NCBI RefSeq assembly: GCF_010977555.1
Contig: NZ_CP048815.1
Coordinates: 4,146,501-4,210,500 of the forward strand
DNA from: Caulobacter rhizosphaerae
Lineage (GTDB): Bacteria > Pseudomonadota > Alphaproteobacteria > Caulobacterales > Caulobacteraceae
DNA length: 64,000 bases
Direction of reading: 5' to 3'
In this document: positions 16,323-23,939 of the stretch, piece by piece
Numbering within the stretch: position 1 is the first letter of the stretch
How the letters are laid out: the number at the start of each line of letters is the position of its first letter
Position numbers and translations under genes: made by a program
Notes under the pieces: generated by a model
Database searches by the model: none
What the model was told of the DNA's origin: nothing
What the model saw: the letters and a program-made list of their open reading frames with translations, nothing else

Positions 16323-16820
16323 TCACCCGCGCATGAAGATGTTCCGCAGCCATTGCGACCCAGCCTTGGCGGCCTGGCCCCAGTCTTCGTTGTCGTCCGG
16401 CGCCTCGGGCTTGTAGCCCCACGGATTGAACAGCTTCAGGCGGTTGACCTTGAAGGCCGCGATATCGCGGGTGACCAGGGTCAGGCCATGCTCCAAGGCG
16501 GTGGCCGCCAGCAGGGCGTCGCGGGCGTCGGTCAGCGGCAAGCGGCCTCGCCCCCGGACCACGGCGGCGTCGACGGGCAGGATGCGTCCCTCGAAGGCGA
16601 CGGCGACCTGCTCGGTCAGCCAGGCGCGCAGAGCCAGGCCCGCCGCCTTGTCCTTGCGCTCGACCCGCGCCGCGCCGGTCTCCAGTTCCAGCAGGGTGAT
16701 GGCCGAGATGAACAGGCTGGACCGGGCCTGGCCGGCCGCCCAGCCGACCAGGCCCGGATCGGTCGTGCCGGCTTTGGCGTTGCGCAGTTCGAAGACGATG
16801 TCGGTGTCCAGCAGGTACAT
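16323..16820 (-). CDS. vapC: PIN-domain toxin (VapC type)
   Basis: A 165-residue PIN-domain endoribonuclease, the toxin of a VapBC-like pair. Acidic metal-binding residues expected for the fold are visible: the first Asp residues in MYLLDTDIVFE, a Glu in TLLELETG, and Asp residues in TDARDALLAATALEHG and LVTRDIAAF. The ATG at 16820 shares one base with the antitoxin stop (TGATG), so the two are translationally coupled. The last 25 residues (PDDNEDWGQAAKAGSQW onward) extend past a typical PIN domain. VapC toxins cut tRNA or rRNA; the target here is unknown. Confidence 0.88.
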   Translation of the reverse strand: MYLLDTDIVFELRNAKAGTTDPGLVGWAAGQARSSLFISAITLLELETGAARVERKDKAAGLALRAWLTEQVAVAFEGRILPVDAAVVRGRGRLPLTDARDALLAATALEHGLTLVTRDIAAFKVNRLKLFNPWGYKPEAPDDNEDWGQAAKAGSQWLRNIFMRG

Positions 16821-17074
16821 CAGCCGCGCCTGTTCACGGGATTGTCCCACGCGTCGTCCGACCGCGTCTCGGCCACGTCCAGCGCGACCGGCGCGGCCAT
16901 GGCCAGGAGGTCGACGATGGTCTCGCTCTGACCCGACAGCTTGCGATAGGCCTCGATGCTCATCAGCACGTGGGTGGTCCGGCCCCGGTCGGTGACAAAC
17001 ACCGGCTCGATCCGCGCGGCGCGCTTGGCCTGGCTGACATCCTGGTTGAAGTCACGGCTGGAGATGACTTTCAT
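16820..17074 (-). CDS. vapB: Phd/YefM-type antitoxin (VapB)
   Basis: An 84-residue antitoxin of the Phd/YefM fold. MKVISSRDFNQDVSQAKRAA is the usual N-terminal DNA-binding segment, VFVTDRGRTTHVLMS the dimer core, and the acidic C terminus (LDVAETRSDDAWD) is expected to wrap the PIN toxin. It is upstream of and overlaps the toxin gene, the standard order. Antitoxins of this fold repress their own promoter; an inverted repeat at 17086-17114 is the likely site. Confidence 0.88.
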   Translation of the reverse strand: MKVISSRDFNQDVSQAKRAARIEPVFVTDRGRTTHVLMSIEAYRKLSGQSETIVDLLAMAAPVALDVAETRSDDAWDNPVNRRG

Positions 17075-17085
17075 GTGCCTACGTA

Positions 17086-17114
17086 CCTACATTGACAAGG
17101 CTGTCTTGTAGGTA
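17086..17114. promoter_or_regulatory. Candidate VapB operator
   Basis: Imperfect inverted repeat ACCTACATTGACA (17086-17098) and TGTCTTGTAGGT (17103-17114), 11-40 bases upstream of the antitoxin ATG, with extra TACCTAC/TAGGTT half sites around it. Phd-type antitoxins bind such repeats to autoregulate. Confidence 0.55.
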
Positions 17115-17280
17115 GGTTACTACATTGTGACGTTCCAGCAACAGGTAATTCCCCAGCAAAAACAATCTTCTGCACAGGGGCATCAAAAGCGCGGTTTCGA
17201 CTTGCGGCCAAAAGCCAAGTCTGCGCGGCTTAGCCTCAACGGCGGGCAAACGCCGAGAAGGATTCACCAAGGGGGGCGCT

Positions 17281-18648
17281 TTGTCCGACGTCATATCCAG
17301 CCTGATCAGCACCGTGGCCGGCATATTGGGCCCGCACGGTCCGGCCACCGCGGCCGCCGCGCACAGCTACGCGCCCGCCGATTTCAGCGTTCACTTCTTC
17401 CTGCAGCTGGCGGCGATCGTGCTGGCCTGCCGCGTCGTCGGCTGGCTGGGACAGAAGGTCGGCCAGCCCCAGGTGGTGGGCGAGATGGTCGCCGGCGTGA
17501 TCCTGGGCCCGTCCCTGCTGGGCCTGCTGTTCCCGCACTTCCAGGGCATGTTGTTCCCCAAGGAAACCAAGAACGTGCTGTATGTCGGCGCCCAGCTGGG
17601 CGTCGGGCTCTACATGTTCATGGTCGGCACCAGCTTCCAGGCCGACCACTTCAAGGCCAAGGCCAAGAGCGCCATGAGCGTGTCGTTCGCCGGCATCGCC
17701 GCGCCGTTCCTGATCGCTGCGATCATCACGCCGTTCCTGCTGAAGGTCCCCGGCCTGTTCGCCCCGACGATCAGCCAGGGCGCCGCCACCCTGTTCATGG
17801 GCGCCTGCATCGCCCTGACCGCGTTCCCGATGCTGGCGCGGATCATCAATGAGCGCGGCCTGGCCAAGACTTCGCTGGGCACGCTGTCGCTGACGGCGGG
17901 CGCCTTCGACGACGCGGTGTCGTGGTGCGTGCTGGCCGTGGTGCTGGCCACCTTCGGCGGCGGCCCCGGCGTGGCGGTGCTGGCGATCGGCGGCGGCCTG
18001 GCCTGGGTCGCCTTCGTGACGATCCTGGGCCCGAAGATCCTGGCGCCGCTGGGCCGCATGGTCGAGCGCGAGGGTCAGATGAGCACCTCGGTCCTGGCCA
18101 TGATCATCCTGGCCTTCTGCGTCTCGGCCTTCCTGATGGACGCCGTCGGCATCCACGCCATCTTCGGTGGATTCATCCTGGGCGTGGTCATGCCGCGCGG
18201 CCTGCTGGTTCAGGAGCTGAAGAAGAAGGTCGAGCCGATCGCCGTCGTGCTGCTGCTGCCGATGTTCTTCACCTATTCGGGCCTGAACACCCGGATGGAC
18301 ATGGTCAACTCACCCGAGTTGCTGCTGATCGCCCTGGGCGTCCTGGCCGCCTCGGTCCTGGCCAAGTGGGGCGCCTGCTACGTGGCCGCGCGCTTCTCCG
18401 GCGAAAACCATCACACCGCCATGGGCATCGGTGCCCTGATGAACTCCCGCGGGCTGATGGAGCTGATCATTATCAACATCGGCCTGCAGAAGGGCATCAT
18501 CGGCCCGACGCTGTTCTCGATGCTGGTGTTGATGGCGATCGTCACCACCGTGATGGCCAGCCCGCTGTTCGAGGTCGTCTACGGCCGGAAGGCCCGGGAA
18601 ACGGGCGAACTGGACGCCATCGACGGAACCATCGCCAAAGCCGCCTGA
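17281..18648 (+). CDS. CPA2-family cation/proton antiporter
   Basis: A 455-residue membrane protein of the monovalent cation:proton antiporter-2 family, which exchanges Na+ or K+ for H+ across the inner membrane. The TTG start at 17281 is preceded by AAGGGGGG. After an N-terminal periplasmic-like segment come about 12 helices with the family features VGEMVAGVILGPSLLG, LYMFMVGTSFQ, ALTAFPMLARIINERG, AGAFDDAVSW (conserved Asp pair) and GALMNSRGLMELI. There is no C-terminal TrkA-N or TrkA-C domain, unlike KefB/KefC. A strong terminator follows 24 bases after the stop, so it is probably monocistronic. Ion preference is not readable. Confidence 0.9.
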   Translation: MSDVISSLISTVAGILGPHGPATAAAAHSYAPADFSVHFFLQLAAIVLACRVVGWLGQKVGQPQVVGEMVAGVILGPSLLGLLFPHFQGMLFPKETKNVLYVGAQLGVGLYMFMVGTSFQADHFKAKAKSAMSVSFAGIAAPFLIAAIITPFLLKVPGLFAPTISQGAATLFMGACIALTAFPMLARIINERGLAKTSLGTLSLTAGAFDDAVSWCVLAVVLATFGGGPGVAVLAIGGGLAWVAFVTILGPKILAPLGRMVEREGQMSTSVLAMIILAFCVSAFLMDAVGIHAIFGGFILGVVMPRGLLVQELKKKVEPIAVVLLLPMFFTYSGLNTRMDMVNSPELLLIALGVLAASVLAKWGACYVAARFSGENHHTAMGIGALMNSRGLMELIIINIGLQKGIIGPTLFSMLVLMAIVTTVMASPLFEVVYGRKARETGELDAIDGTIAKAA

Positions 18649-18672
18649 TCCGGCTTCAAAGGTCGCTTCCCT

Positions 18673-18708
18673 GCCCTCGCTCCCTCGCCGGAGCGAGGGC
18701 TCCTTTTT
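18673..18708 (+). terminator. Terminator of the CPA2 antiporter gene
   Basis: A perfect 11-bp stem (GCCCTCGCTCC at 18673-18683 with 18690-18700, 6-base loop) is followed by TCC and five T residues. Confidence 0.88.
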
Positions 18709-18727
18709 GCGCGGTCCCCAGCGTCGC

Positions 18728-20497
18728 TCAGCGGGTGTCGGCCCAGTTGTTGTAGATGTTGTAGGCCGAGACGATGTCCTGGTAGTCGTCGGCCAGTTCG
18801 GGGCCGATCGCCGGATTGCGGCTCTGCTGCTCGTACAGGGTCACCGTGGCCGCGGTCAGGCCGTCCTGCGCCGTATAGGCGTCCAGCAGCTGGGCCTCGG
18901 ACGGCGTGGCGTGCTCGGTGAGCCAGGCCTTGGCCTCGTCGGTCAGGCGGCCCGTGCCGGCGTCCACCAGCTGGCCCGAAAAGTCCTTCACCGCCGTGCC
19001 GATCGGGCCCGCGCCGAACAGCTGGCCCAACGCGCCGGTCACCGCGTCATTGGCCTTGCTGGGCAGAGGCAGGGCGGTCAGGGCCAGGTCGACCGTGAAG
19101 CCGATCAACTCTTCGCGCTCGGCCTTCTCGGCGGCGATGTCGCTCTGGATATTGCGCACCGCTTCCACCGTGGTGGCGCTGAGCAGGGCGATGCGTTGTT
19201 CGGACAGGTTGCCCGGGTTGGCGCCGCTTTCGACGATCGCGCGCTGGTCGCCGATATAGTCCAGCACCTTGTCGCGCACCGCGGCCCCGCCGATCACGTC
19301 GGACGCGAACATCGTCCTCTGCAGGAAGCCGGAGAAGGTGTCGAGATTGTACTGCCACTGGTTCATGTCGGTGTCGCGGTAGTGCTCGGACTCCACGTCG
19401 GGGTTGGTGAAGCGATCGAGCACCGCGTCGGAATGGGTGATGAACGCGCTGGTGATCGCCTGAGTGCGTTCGGTGGTGGCCAGGCTCTCGTGGGTGTTGG
19501 ACAGCTCGGGCGGGTTGGCGACCAGGCCGGTCAGCTCCGTGGCCAGCCAGTCCGAGGCCTCGGTGGCCAAGGGTGGAACCAGGTGGGTCGGCACGTTGCC
19601 GCGATAGCCGTCGGCCGCCTGGGCCAGGGCGATCACCGGATCGTCGATGGCGTAGCGGCTGGCCTGCTCGTCGCCGCCCCACATCTCGGTAATGTTCTGC
19701 AGATAGGCCTCAGACGTGTAGAGCCCGCCCTGGGCGGCGTACTGGGCGAAGGCGCGGAAGCCGTCGGGATTGGCGCCATAGCGGTCGAACAGGACCTGCG
19801 AGGCCAGCTCGCGCGGCGCGGCGCGGTCCGCCAGGATCTGGGTCGCGAAATGGGCGGCGGCGTCGCGGACGTCGTAGTTCTGCTGCTTGGGGTTCTCGAC
19901 ATAGGTGTCGATCAGATGGTTGGCGTAGTTCTGCCGGAACTGCGCGACCTCGGGACTGGGCGAGGAGCCGAAGAACTCCAGGAACTGGTTGATGTTGTCG
20001 GCGTACTGGTAGGCCGCGGGCAGGCCGTCGACCTCCTGGTGAGGGGCCAGGCCGGCGTTCTGGACCGGGATCTGGTCGAAGGCCAGGCTGGTGGTGATCG
20101 AATAGGCCGCCTGGCCCGGCTCCACGGGAATGGCGCCCTTGTTGAACCCCAGCGCGACCGCCTCGGCCAGGCCCGAGCGTTCGTTGTCGGTCAGCCAGCC
20201 GTCCTTCACCAGCGTGTTGACGCTTTCGGGATTGAGCCAGCCGTTCAGCGCCTCGGGGTCCTTGGCGAATACCTCCCGCACCAGGGCCTCGCGCTGGTCG
20301 GCGGGGGCGGCGTTGTAGGCCGTGGCGAAGGCCTGGGCCTTGGCTCGGTCGTCGGTCTGGCTGGTGACCCGCTGGGCCTCGCTCTGCGGCGTGACCTGGG
20401 TCGCGACCTGGCTGGCGATCTGGGCCGAGAGGCCGTGGTCGACCTGGTTGGTATGGGATGTGGCGGTAACCGAGCCGCCGCCGTCCGCGCTCAACAT
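18728..20497 (-). CDS. Unrecognised large alpha-helical protein, no cysteines
   Basis: A 589-residue protein not recognised. The ATG at 20497 has AAGGAG eight bases upstream. It has no signal peptide and, on reading through, no cysteine. The N terminus (1-45) is Ser/Thr/Gln-rich and looks disordered. The middle is mostly amphipathic helix with acidic surfaces (about 55-430), and an Ala/Gly-rich hydrophobic patch (LIGFTVDLALTALPLPSKAN and GALGQLFGAGPIGTAVKD, about 465-510) precedes the C-terminal helices. Absence of cysteine, acidic character and a Gly/Ala-rich hydrophobic patch are seen in some secreted or polymorphic-toxin proteins, but there are no Rax/RTX repeats and no recognisable catalytic domain. 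It follows the halogenase gene on the same strand by 94 bases. Function unknown. Confidence 0.75.
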   Translation of the reverse strand: MLSADGGGSVTATSHTNQVDHGLSAQIASQVATQVTPQSEAQRVTSQTDDRAKAQAFATAYNAAPADQREALVREVFAKDPEALNGWLNPESVNTLVKDGWLTDNERSGLAEAVALGFNKGAIPVEPGQAAYSITTSLAFDQIPVQNAGLAPHQEVDGLPAAYQYADNINQFLEFFGSSPSPEVAQFRQNYANHLIDTYVENPKQQNYDVRDAAAHFATQILADRAAPRELASQVLFDRYGANPDGFRAFAQYAAQGGLYTSEAYLQNITEMWGGDEQASRYAIDDPVIALAQAADGYRGNVPTHLVPPLATEASDWLATELTGLVANPPELSNTHESLATTERTQAITSAFITHSDAVLDRFTNPDVESEHYRDTDMNQWQYNLDTFSGFLQRTMFASDVIGGAAVRDKVLDYIGDQRAIVESGANPGNLSEQRIALLSATTVEAVRNIQSDIAAEKAEREELIGFTVDLALTALPLPSKANDAVTGALGQLFGAGPIGTAVKDFSGQLVDAGTGRLTDEAKAWLTEHATPSEAQLLDAYTAQDGLTAATVTLYEQQSRNPAIGPELADDYQDIVSAYNIYNNWADTR

Positions 20498-20591
20498 GGA
20501 TGGGCTCCTTCCACGGAAGGGCGAGAGCCTGCGCCCTCGCGCCGGGAAGAAACAGCTGGGGAATACCCTAGTGTCGCCCGTTCCGGTTCAC

Positions 20592-22151
20592 TCAGGCCGG
20601 CTCGAGCGACCGGTCGAAGCCGAAGCGGTTGATCTGGGCGATCAGGTCGCGGTGGCTGGGCAGGTCGTGGGTGGCCCGTTCGCCGAAGTTGCGGATCTTG
20701 GCGAACAGCTTCTCGGCCCCCGCCACGTCCGGAAACTCGCTGCGCCCCGGCGACAGGTCGGTTTTGAAGCCCATGCCGTACAGGATGTACTGGTAGTTGA
20801 AGAAGGCGAAGGTCTCCAGATCCAGGATGAAGTCGTAGCGGGTGGGCGGGCGCCAGCGCCACTGCTCCAGGAGATCGACTAGCCGCTCGGGCGTCGAGGC
20901 CGGGTCGGCGTTCTGGCGCCAGAACGGCTCGGTCCGCTGGCTCAGGCAGTAGTGCAGCTTCAGGAAGGTGATGATGTTGTCGAAACGGGCGGTCATCAGC
21001 TCGTTGAAACGCAAGGCCGGGGCGCTGATCGGGCCGTTGTGCGGGAACAGCTCGGCGATGATCGCCACCGCGGCCTCGATCAGCACCACCCCGGTCGATT
21101 CCAACGGTTCCAGGAAGCCCGCCGACAGGCCCACGGCCACGCAGTTCTTGACCCACTGCTTGGTGCGGTAGCCGGCCTCGAACGCCAGGGCGCGCGGCGC
21201 GATCTCGACATCGTGGCCGACATGGCCGCGCAGGATCGCCTCGGCCCGGTCGTCGTCGATATGGTCGCTGGAATAGACGCAGCCGACGCCGCGCGCGTCC
21301 TTCAGCCCGATGTCCCAGATCCAGCCGGCCTCGTGGGCGGTGGCGATCGTGAAGCTCTGGATCGGGGCGTCGGGACGGTCGTAGGGCGCCTTGCAGGCCA
21401 GGGCGCGGTCGGCGAACAGGATCGGCCGCGCCGACTTGAACGGCGCCTTCAGCGCCTTGCCGATCAGCTCGGCGTGGAAGCCCGTGCAGTCGATATAGAG
21501 CTCGGCCTCCAGCCGGCCATGCTCGGCGCAGACAACGTGGTCGATGGCCCCGGTGGCGTCCAGCTCGACCTCCGTCAGCCGCCCCTGCAGGTGCCGCACG
21601 CCCAGCTCGCGGGCCCGCTCGGCCAGAACCTGGGCCAGCTTGGCGGCGTCGAAATGGTAGGCGTAGTTCAGTGGGCCCGAGAAATTGCCCTCGTGCGGGC
21701 GCTTGGGGGCGCGCTGGGCGTCGGCGACCCGCGCCTGGATGGTCATGGCCTCGGCGAACGGCGCGCGGGTGGCCTCGTTCTGCAGCAGCCAGTAGGGCGC
21801 GAGACTCGCGCCGTCGGTCGAGAACGGAGCCTCGAACGGATGGAAATACTGGTGGCGCTCGCCGTCTTGCCGCGGCGCCCAGGCCCAGTCGTTGAAGCGG
21901 ATGCCCTGCTTGAAGGTGGCCGAGGTCTCGCGGATGAACCGGGCCTCGTCGACGCCCAGGAACCGCAGGGTCGTGCGGATGGTCGGGAACGTGGCCTCGC
22001 CGACCCCGATGATGCCCACCTCGGGCGATTCCAGCAGGGTAATCTCCAGATGCGCCTGTTCAGCGACCCGCAGCGACTTGGCCAGGTAGGCGGCCGTCAG
22101 CCATCCGGCCGCGCCGCCGCCGACGATCAGGATTCTGCGTCTACGATCCAT
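20592..22151 (-). CDS. Tryptophan-halogenase-like FAD-dependent enzyme
   Basis: A 519-residue flavin-dependent halogenase. The ATG at 22151 (MDRRRRILIVGGG) is preceded by AAGGCGG. The FAD-binding GGGAAGW is at 11-17. GVGEATFPTI (49-58) and the catalytic lysine K81 in ATFKQGIRF match the tryptophan-7-halogenase PrnA (K79). The WxWxI motif is W277-W279-I281, and FLEPLESTG (346-354) supplies the active-site Glu. Known members use FADH2, O2 and halide to chlorinate or brominate an indole or other aromatic ring in the cytoplasm. No flavin reductase, peptide-synthetase or other biosynthetic gene is adjacent. In Caulobacter and Xanthomonas, relatives often sit near TonB-dependent receptor genes; the receptor here is 16 kb away. 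The substrate is unknown. Confidence 0.9.
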   Translation of the reverse strand: MDRRRRILIVGGGAAGWLTAAYLAKSLRVAEQAHLEITLLESPEVGIIGVGEATFPTIRTTLRFLGVDEARFIRETSATFKQGIRFNDWAWAPRQDGERHQYFHPFEAPFSTDGASLAPYWLLQNEATRAPFAEAMTIQARVADAQRAPKRPHEGNFSGPLNYAYHFDAAKLAQVLAERARELGVRHLQGRLTEVELDATGAIDHVVCAEHGRLEAELYIDCTGFHAELIGKALKAPFKSARPILFADRALACKAPYDRPDAPIQSFTIATAHEAGWIWDIGLKDARGVGCVYSSDHIDDDRAEAILRGHVGHDVEIAPRALAFEAGYRTKQWVKNCVAVGLSAGFLEPLESTGVVLIEAAVAIIAELFPHNGPISAPALRFNELMTARFDNIITFLKLHYCLSQRTEPFWRQNADPASTPERLVDLLEQWRWRPPTRYDFILDLETFAFFNYQYILYGMGFKTDLSPGRSEFPDVAGAEKLFAKIRNFGERATHDLPSHRDLIAQINRFGFDRSLEPA

Positions 22152-22179
22152 GCCGCCTTGATAGCGCCCTCCAGCCGAC

Positions 22180-22205
22180 GGGGACAGGCGCATGTGCCTG
22201 TCCCC
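22180..22205. repeat. GGGGACA...TGTCCCC hairpin repeat
   Basis: GGGGACAGGCGC and GTGCCTGTCCCC form a near-perfect hairpin between the halogenase and chemoreceptor genes. Two relatives lie at 57111-57136 and 57159-57184. Confidence 0.7.
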
Positions 22206-22221
22206 CGGCCGTGCTCGGCGA

Positions 22222-23742
22222 CTACCGTCCGGACCGGGCGAAGGTCGCCACGCGTTCGCGGGCCTGATGCACCGCGTTGTCGCCGGACGCCGGGCCCGTG
22301 CGGAAGCCGCTCACATGGCTGGCCAGGTCCGCGGCCTCCACGCGCAGAGCGCGGGTGGCCTCGGTCGACTGCTGGACCATGGCCGTGTTGCGCTGGGTCA
22401 CCTGATCCAGCTGGTTGACCGCCACATTGACCTGGCCCAGCGCCGAGGCCTGCTCGTTGGCCGAGGCGGCGATCTCGTCGACCAGGGTGTCGATCACGCC
22501 CACCTTCTGGACGATGCCGCGCAGGGCCTGGTTGGTCTGGCCGACCAGGTCGACGCCCTCGCCCACCTGCCGGCTGGAGTCGGCGATCAGGGTCTTGATC
22601 TCCTTGGCGGCGTCCGCCGAGCGCTGGGCCAGGGCCCGCACCTCCTGGGCGACGACCGCGAAGCCGCGGCCCGCATCGCCCGCGCGGGCGGCCTCGACCC
22701 CGGCGTTCAACGCCAGCAGGTTGGTCTGGAAGGCGATCTCGTCGATCACGCCCAGGATCTGCGAGACCTTGGCCGAGGAGGTCTCGATCTGGGTCATGGC
22801 CTCGGCGGCGCGGGTGACGATCGCCCCCGAGCGCTGGGCGTCGGCGGCGGCCTCGCTGACCTGGGCCGAGACGGCCTTGGCGCTCTTGGCCGTGCGCTCG
22901 ACCGTCGCGGTCAGCTGCTCGACGGCGGCGGCGGTCTCTTCCAGGGTCGCGGCCTGGTGCTCGGTACGCTGGGCCAGGTCGTCGGCGGCGTGGGCGATGC
23001 CGTCGACGCCCGAACGGATGCCGGACGTGGCGCGCTCGACGGCCTTGACGGTGTCGGCCAGGGCGGCGGCGGCGTGGTCGAAGTCGGCCTTCAGACTCAG
23101 GAACTCGGGCGACAGCGCGCCGTCCACCCGGGCCGACAGGTCGCCGGCCGCCAGCCGCGACAGGGCCTGGCCCACGGCGGCCACGGCGGCGGCCTGGCGC
23201 TGCTCGGCGGCCTGGCGCTCGGCGGCCATCCGCTCGCGCTCTTCCTGCAGGATGTCGAGATAGCTGGAGATCGCCAGGTCCATGTCCAGGAAGGTGGCCT
23301 TGAGCAAGGCGACGACCTGGTCGGCGATCTCGCCCTCGCCCTTGCCGCCGAACAGGCCGCCCTTGGTGCGCTTGGCCAGCACAGCGCGGATCAGGTGCTC
23401 GGCGACCAGGGCGTAGCCGCCGATGTACCAGCGCGGCTCCAGCCCGGCGCGGACATGGGCCTGGCCGACGCGTTGCACGCCCGCGGCGTAGTCGGGGCCG
23501 AACTCGGCGCTGGCCAGCTTGCGCCAGTGGTCGCCCTGGCGGGCCTGGGCGGCGTCCATCTGCGCCCGGCTGGCGAACAGCTCGCGCACCTCCGGATAGG
23601 CGCGGACCTGATCGTAGAAACTGTCGAGCGCGGCCTGGATCTCGCCGTCGACCATCGGCTTGGCCGCCTTCAGCGCCGCCCGCGAGCGGTGGTCGAAGCG
23701 CATGAAGGCCATGCGCTGGTCGAGTTGCTGGTTGACGCTCAT
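22222..23742 (-). CDS. Globin-coupled methyl-accepting chemotaxis protein (soluble)
   Basis: A 506-residue cytoplasmic chemoreceptor with an N-terminal protoglobin domain (about 1-175), as in HemAT. The proximal haem ligand is H96 in VGQAHVRAGLEPRWYIGGY. A helical linker and HAMP-like segment (about 190-245, LAAGDLSARVDG) lead to the MCP signalling hairpin (about 250-480), whose tip reads IDEIAFQTNLLALNAGVEAA and GRGFAVVAQEVRALAQRSA. No transmembrane segment is present. The ATG at 23742 is preferred over an upstream one at 23769 because it starts the globin helix cleanly. Family members sense O2 and control CheA through the tip. No che genes are adjacent. It ends without a CheR-docking pentapeptide. 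Confidence 0.92.
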   Translation of the reverse strand: MSVNQQLDQRMAFMRFDHRSRAALKAAKPMVDGEIQAALDSFYDQVRAYPEVRELFASRAQMDAAQARQGDHWRKLASAEFGPDYAAGVQRVGQAHVRAGLEPRWYIGGYALVAEHLIRAVLAKRTKGGLFGGKGEGEIADQVVALLKATFLDMDLAISSYLDILQEERERMAAERQAAEQRQAAAVAAVGQALSRLAAGDLSARVDGALSPEFLSLKADFDHAAAALADTVKAVERATSGIRSGVDGIAHAADDLAQRTEHQAATLEETAAAVEQLTATVERTAKSAKAVSAQVSEAAADAQRSGAIVTRAAEAMTQIETSSAKVSQILGVIDEIAFQTNLLALNAGVEAARAGDAGRGFAVVAQEVRALAQRSADAAKEIKTLIADSSRQVGEGVDLVGQTNQALRGIVQKVGVIDTLVDEIAASANEQASALGQVNVAVNQLDQVTQRNTAMVQQSTEATRALRVEAADLASHVSGFRTGPASGDNAVHQARERVATFARSGR

Positions 23743-23939
23743 GCCACTGCCCCGAGTCCCGAAATCCACAAGGCCCAGAGGGGTGACCGGATTTGGTTAA
23801 CCGACGCTTGAAATCCGCGGCCCTTAAGGGCTCGGGCGATGGCTGTCGCGGGTCTTGGCCGCCGAGGCGTCCCGAGCGCAGCCGGCGGGTAGAAGCCCGC
23901 CAGCTCCAGTCGGTACGCCGACCGGCGCTCGAAGCCCGC

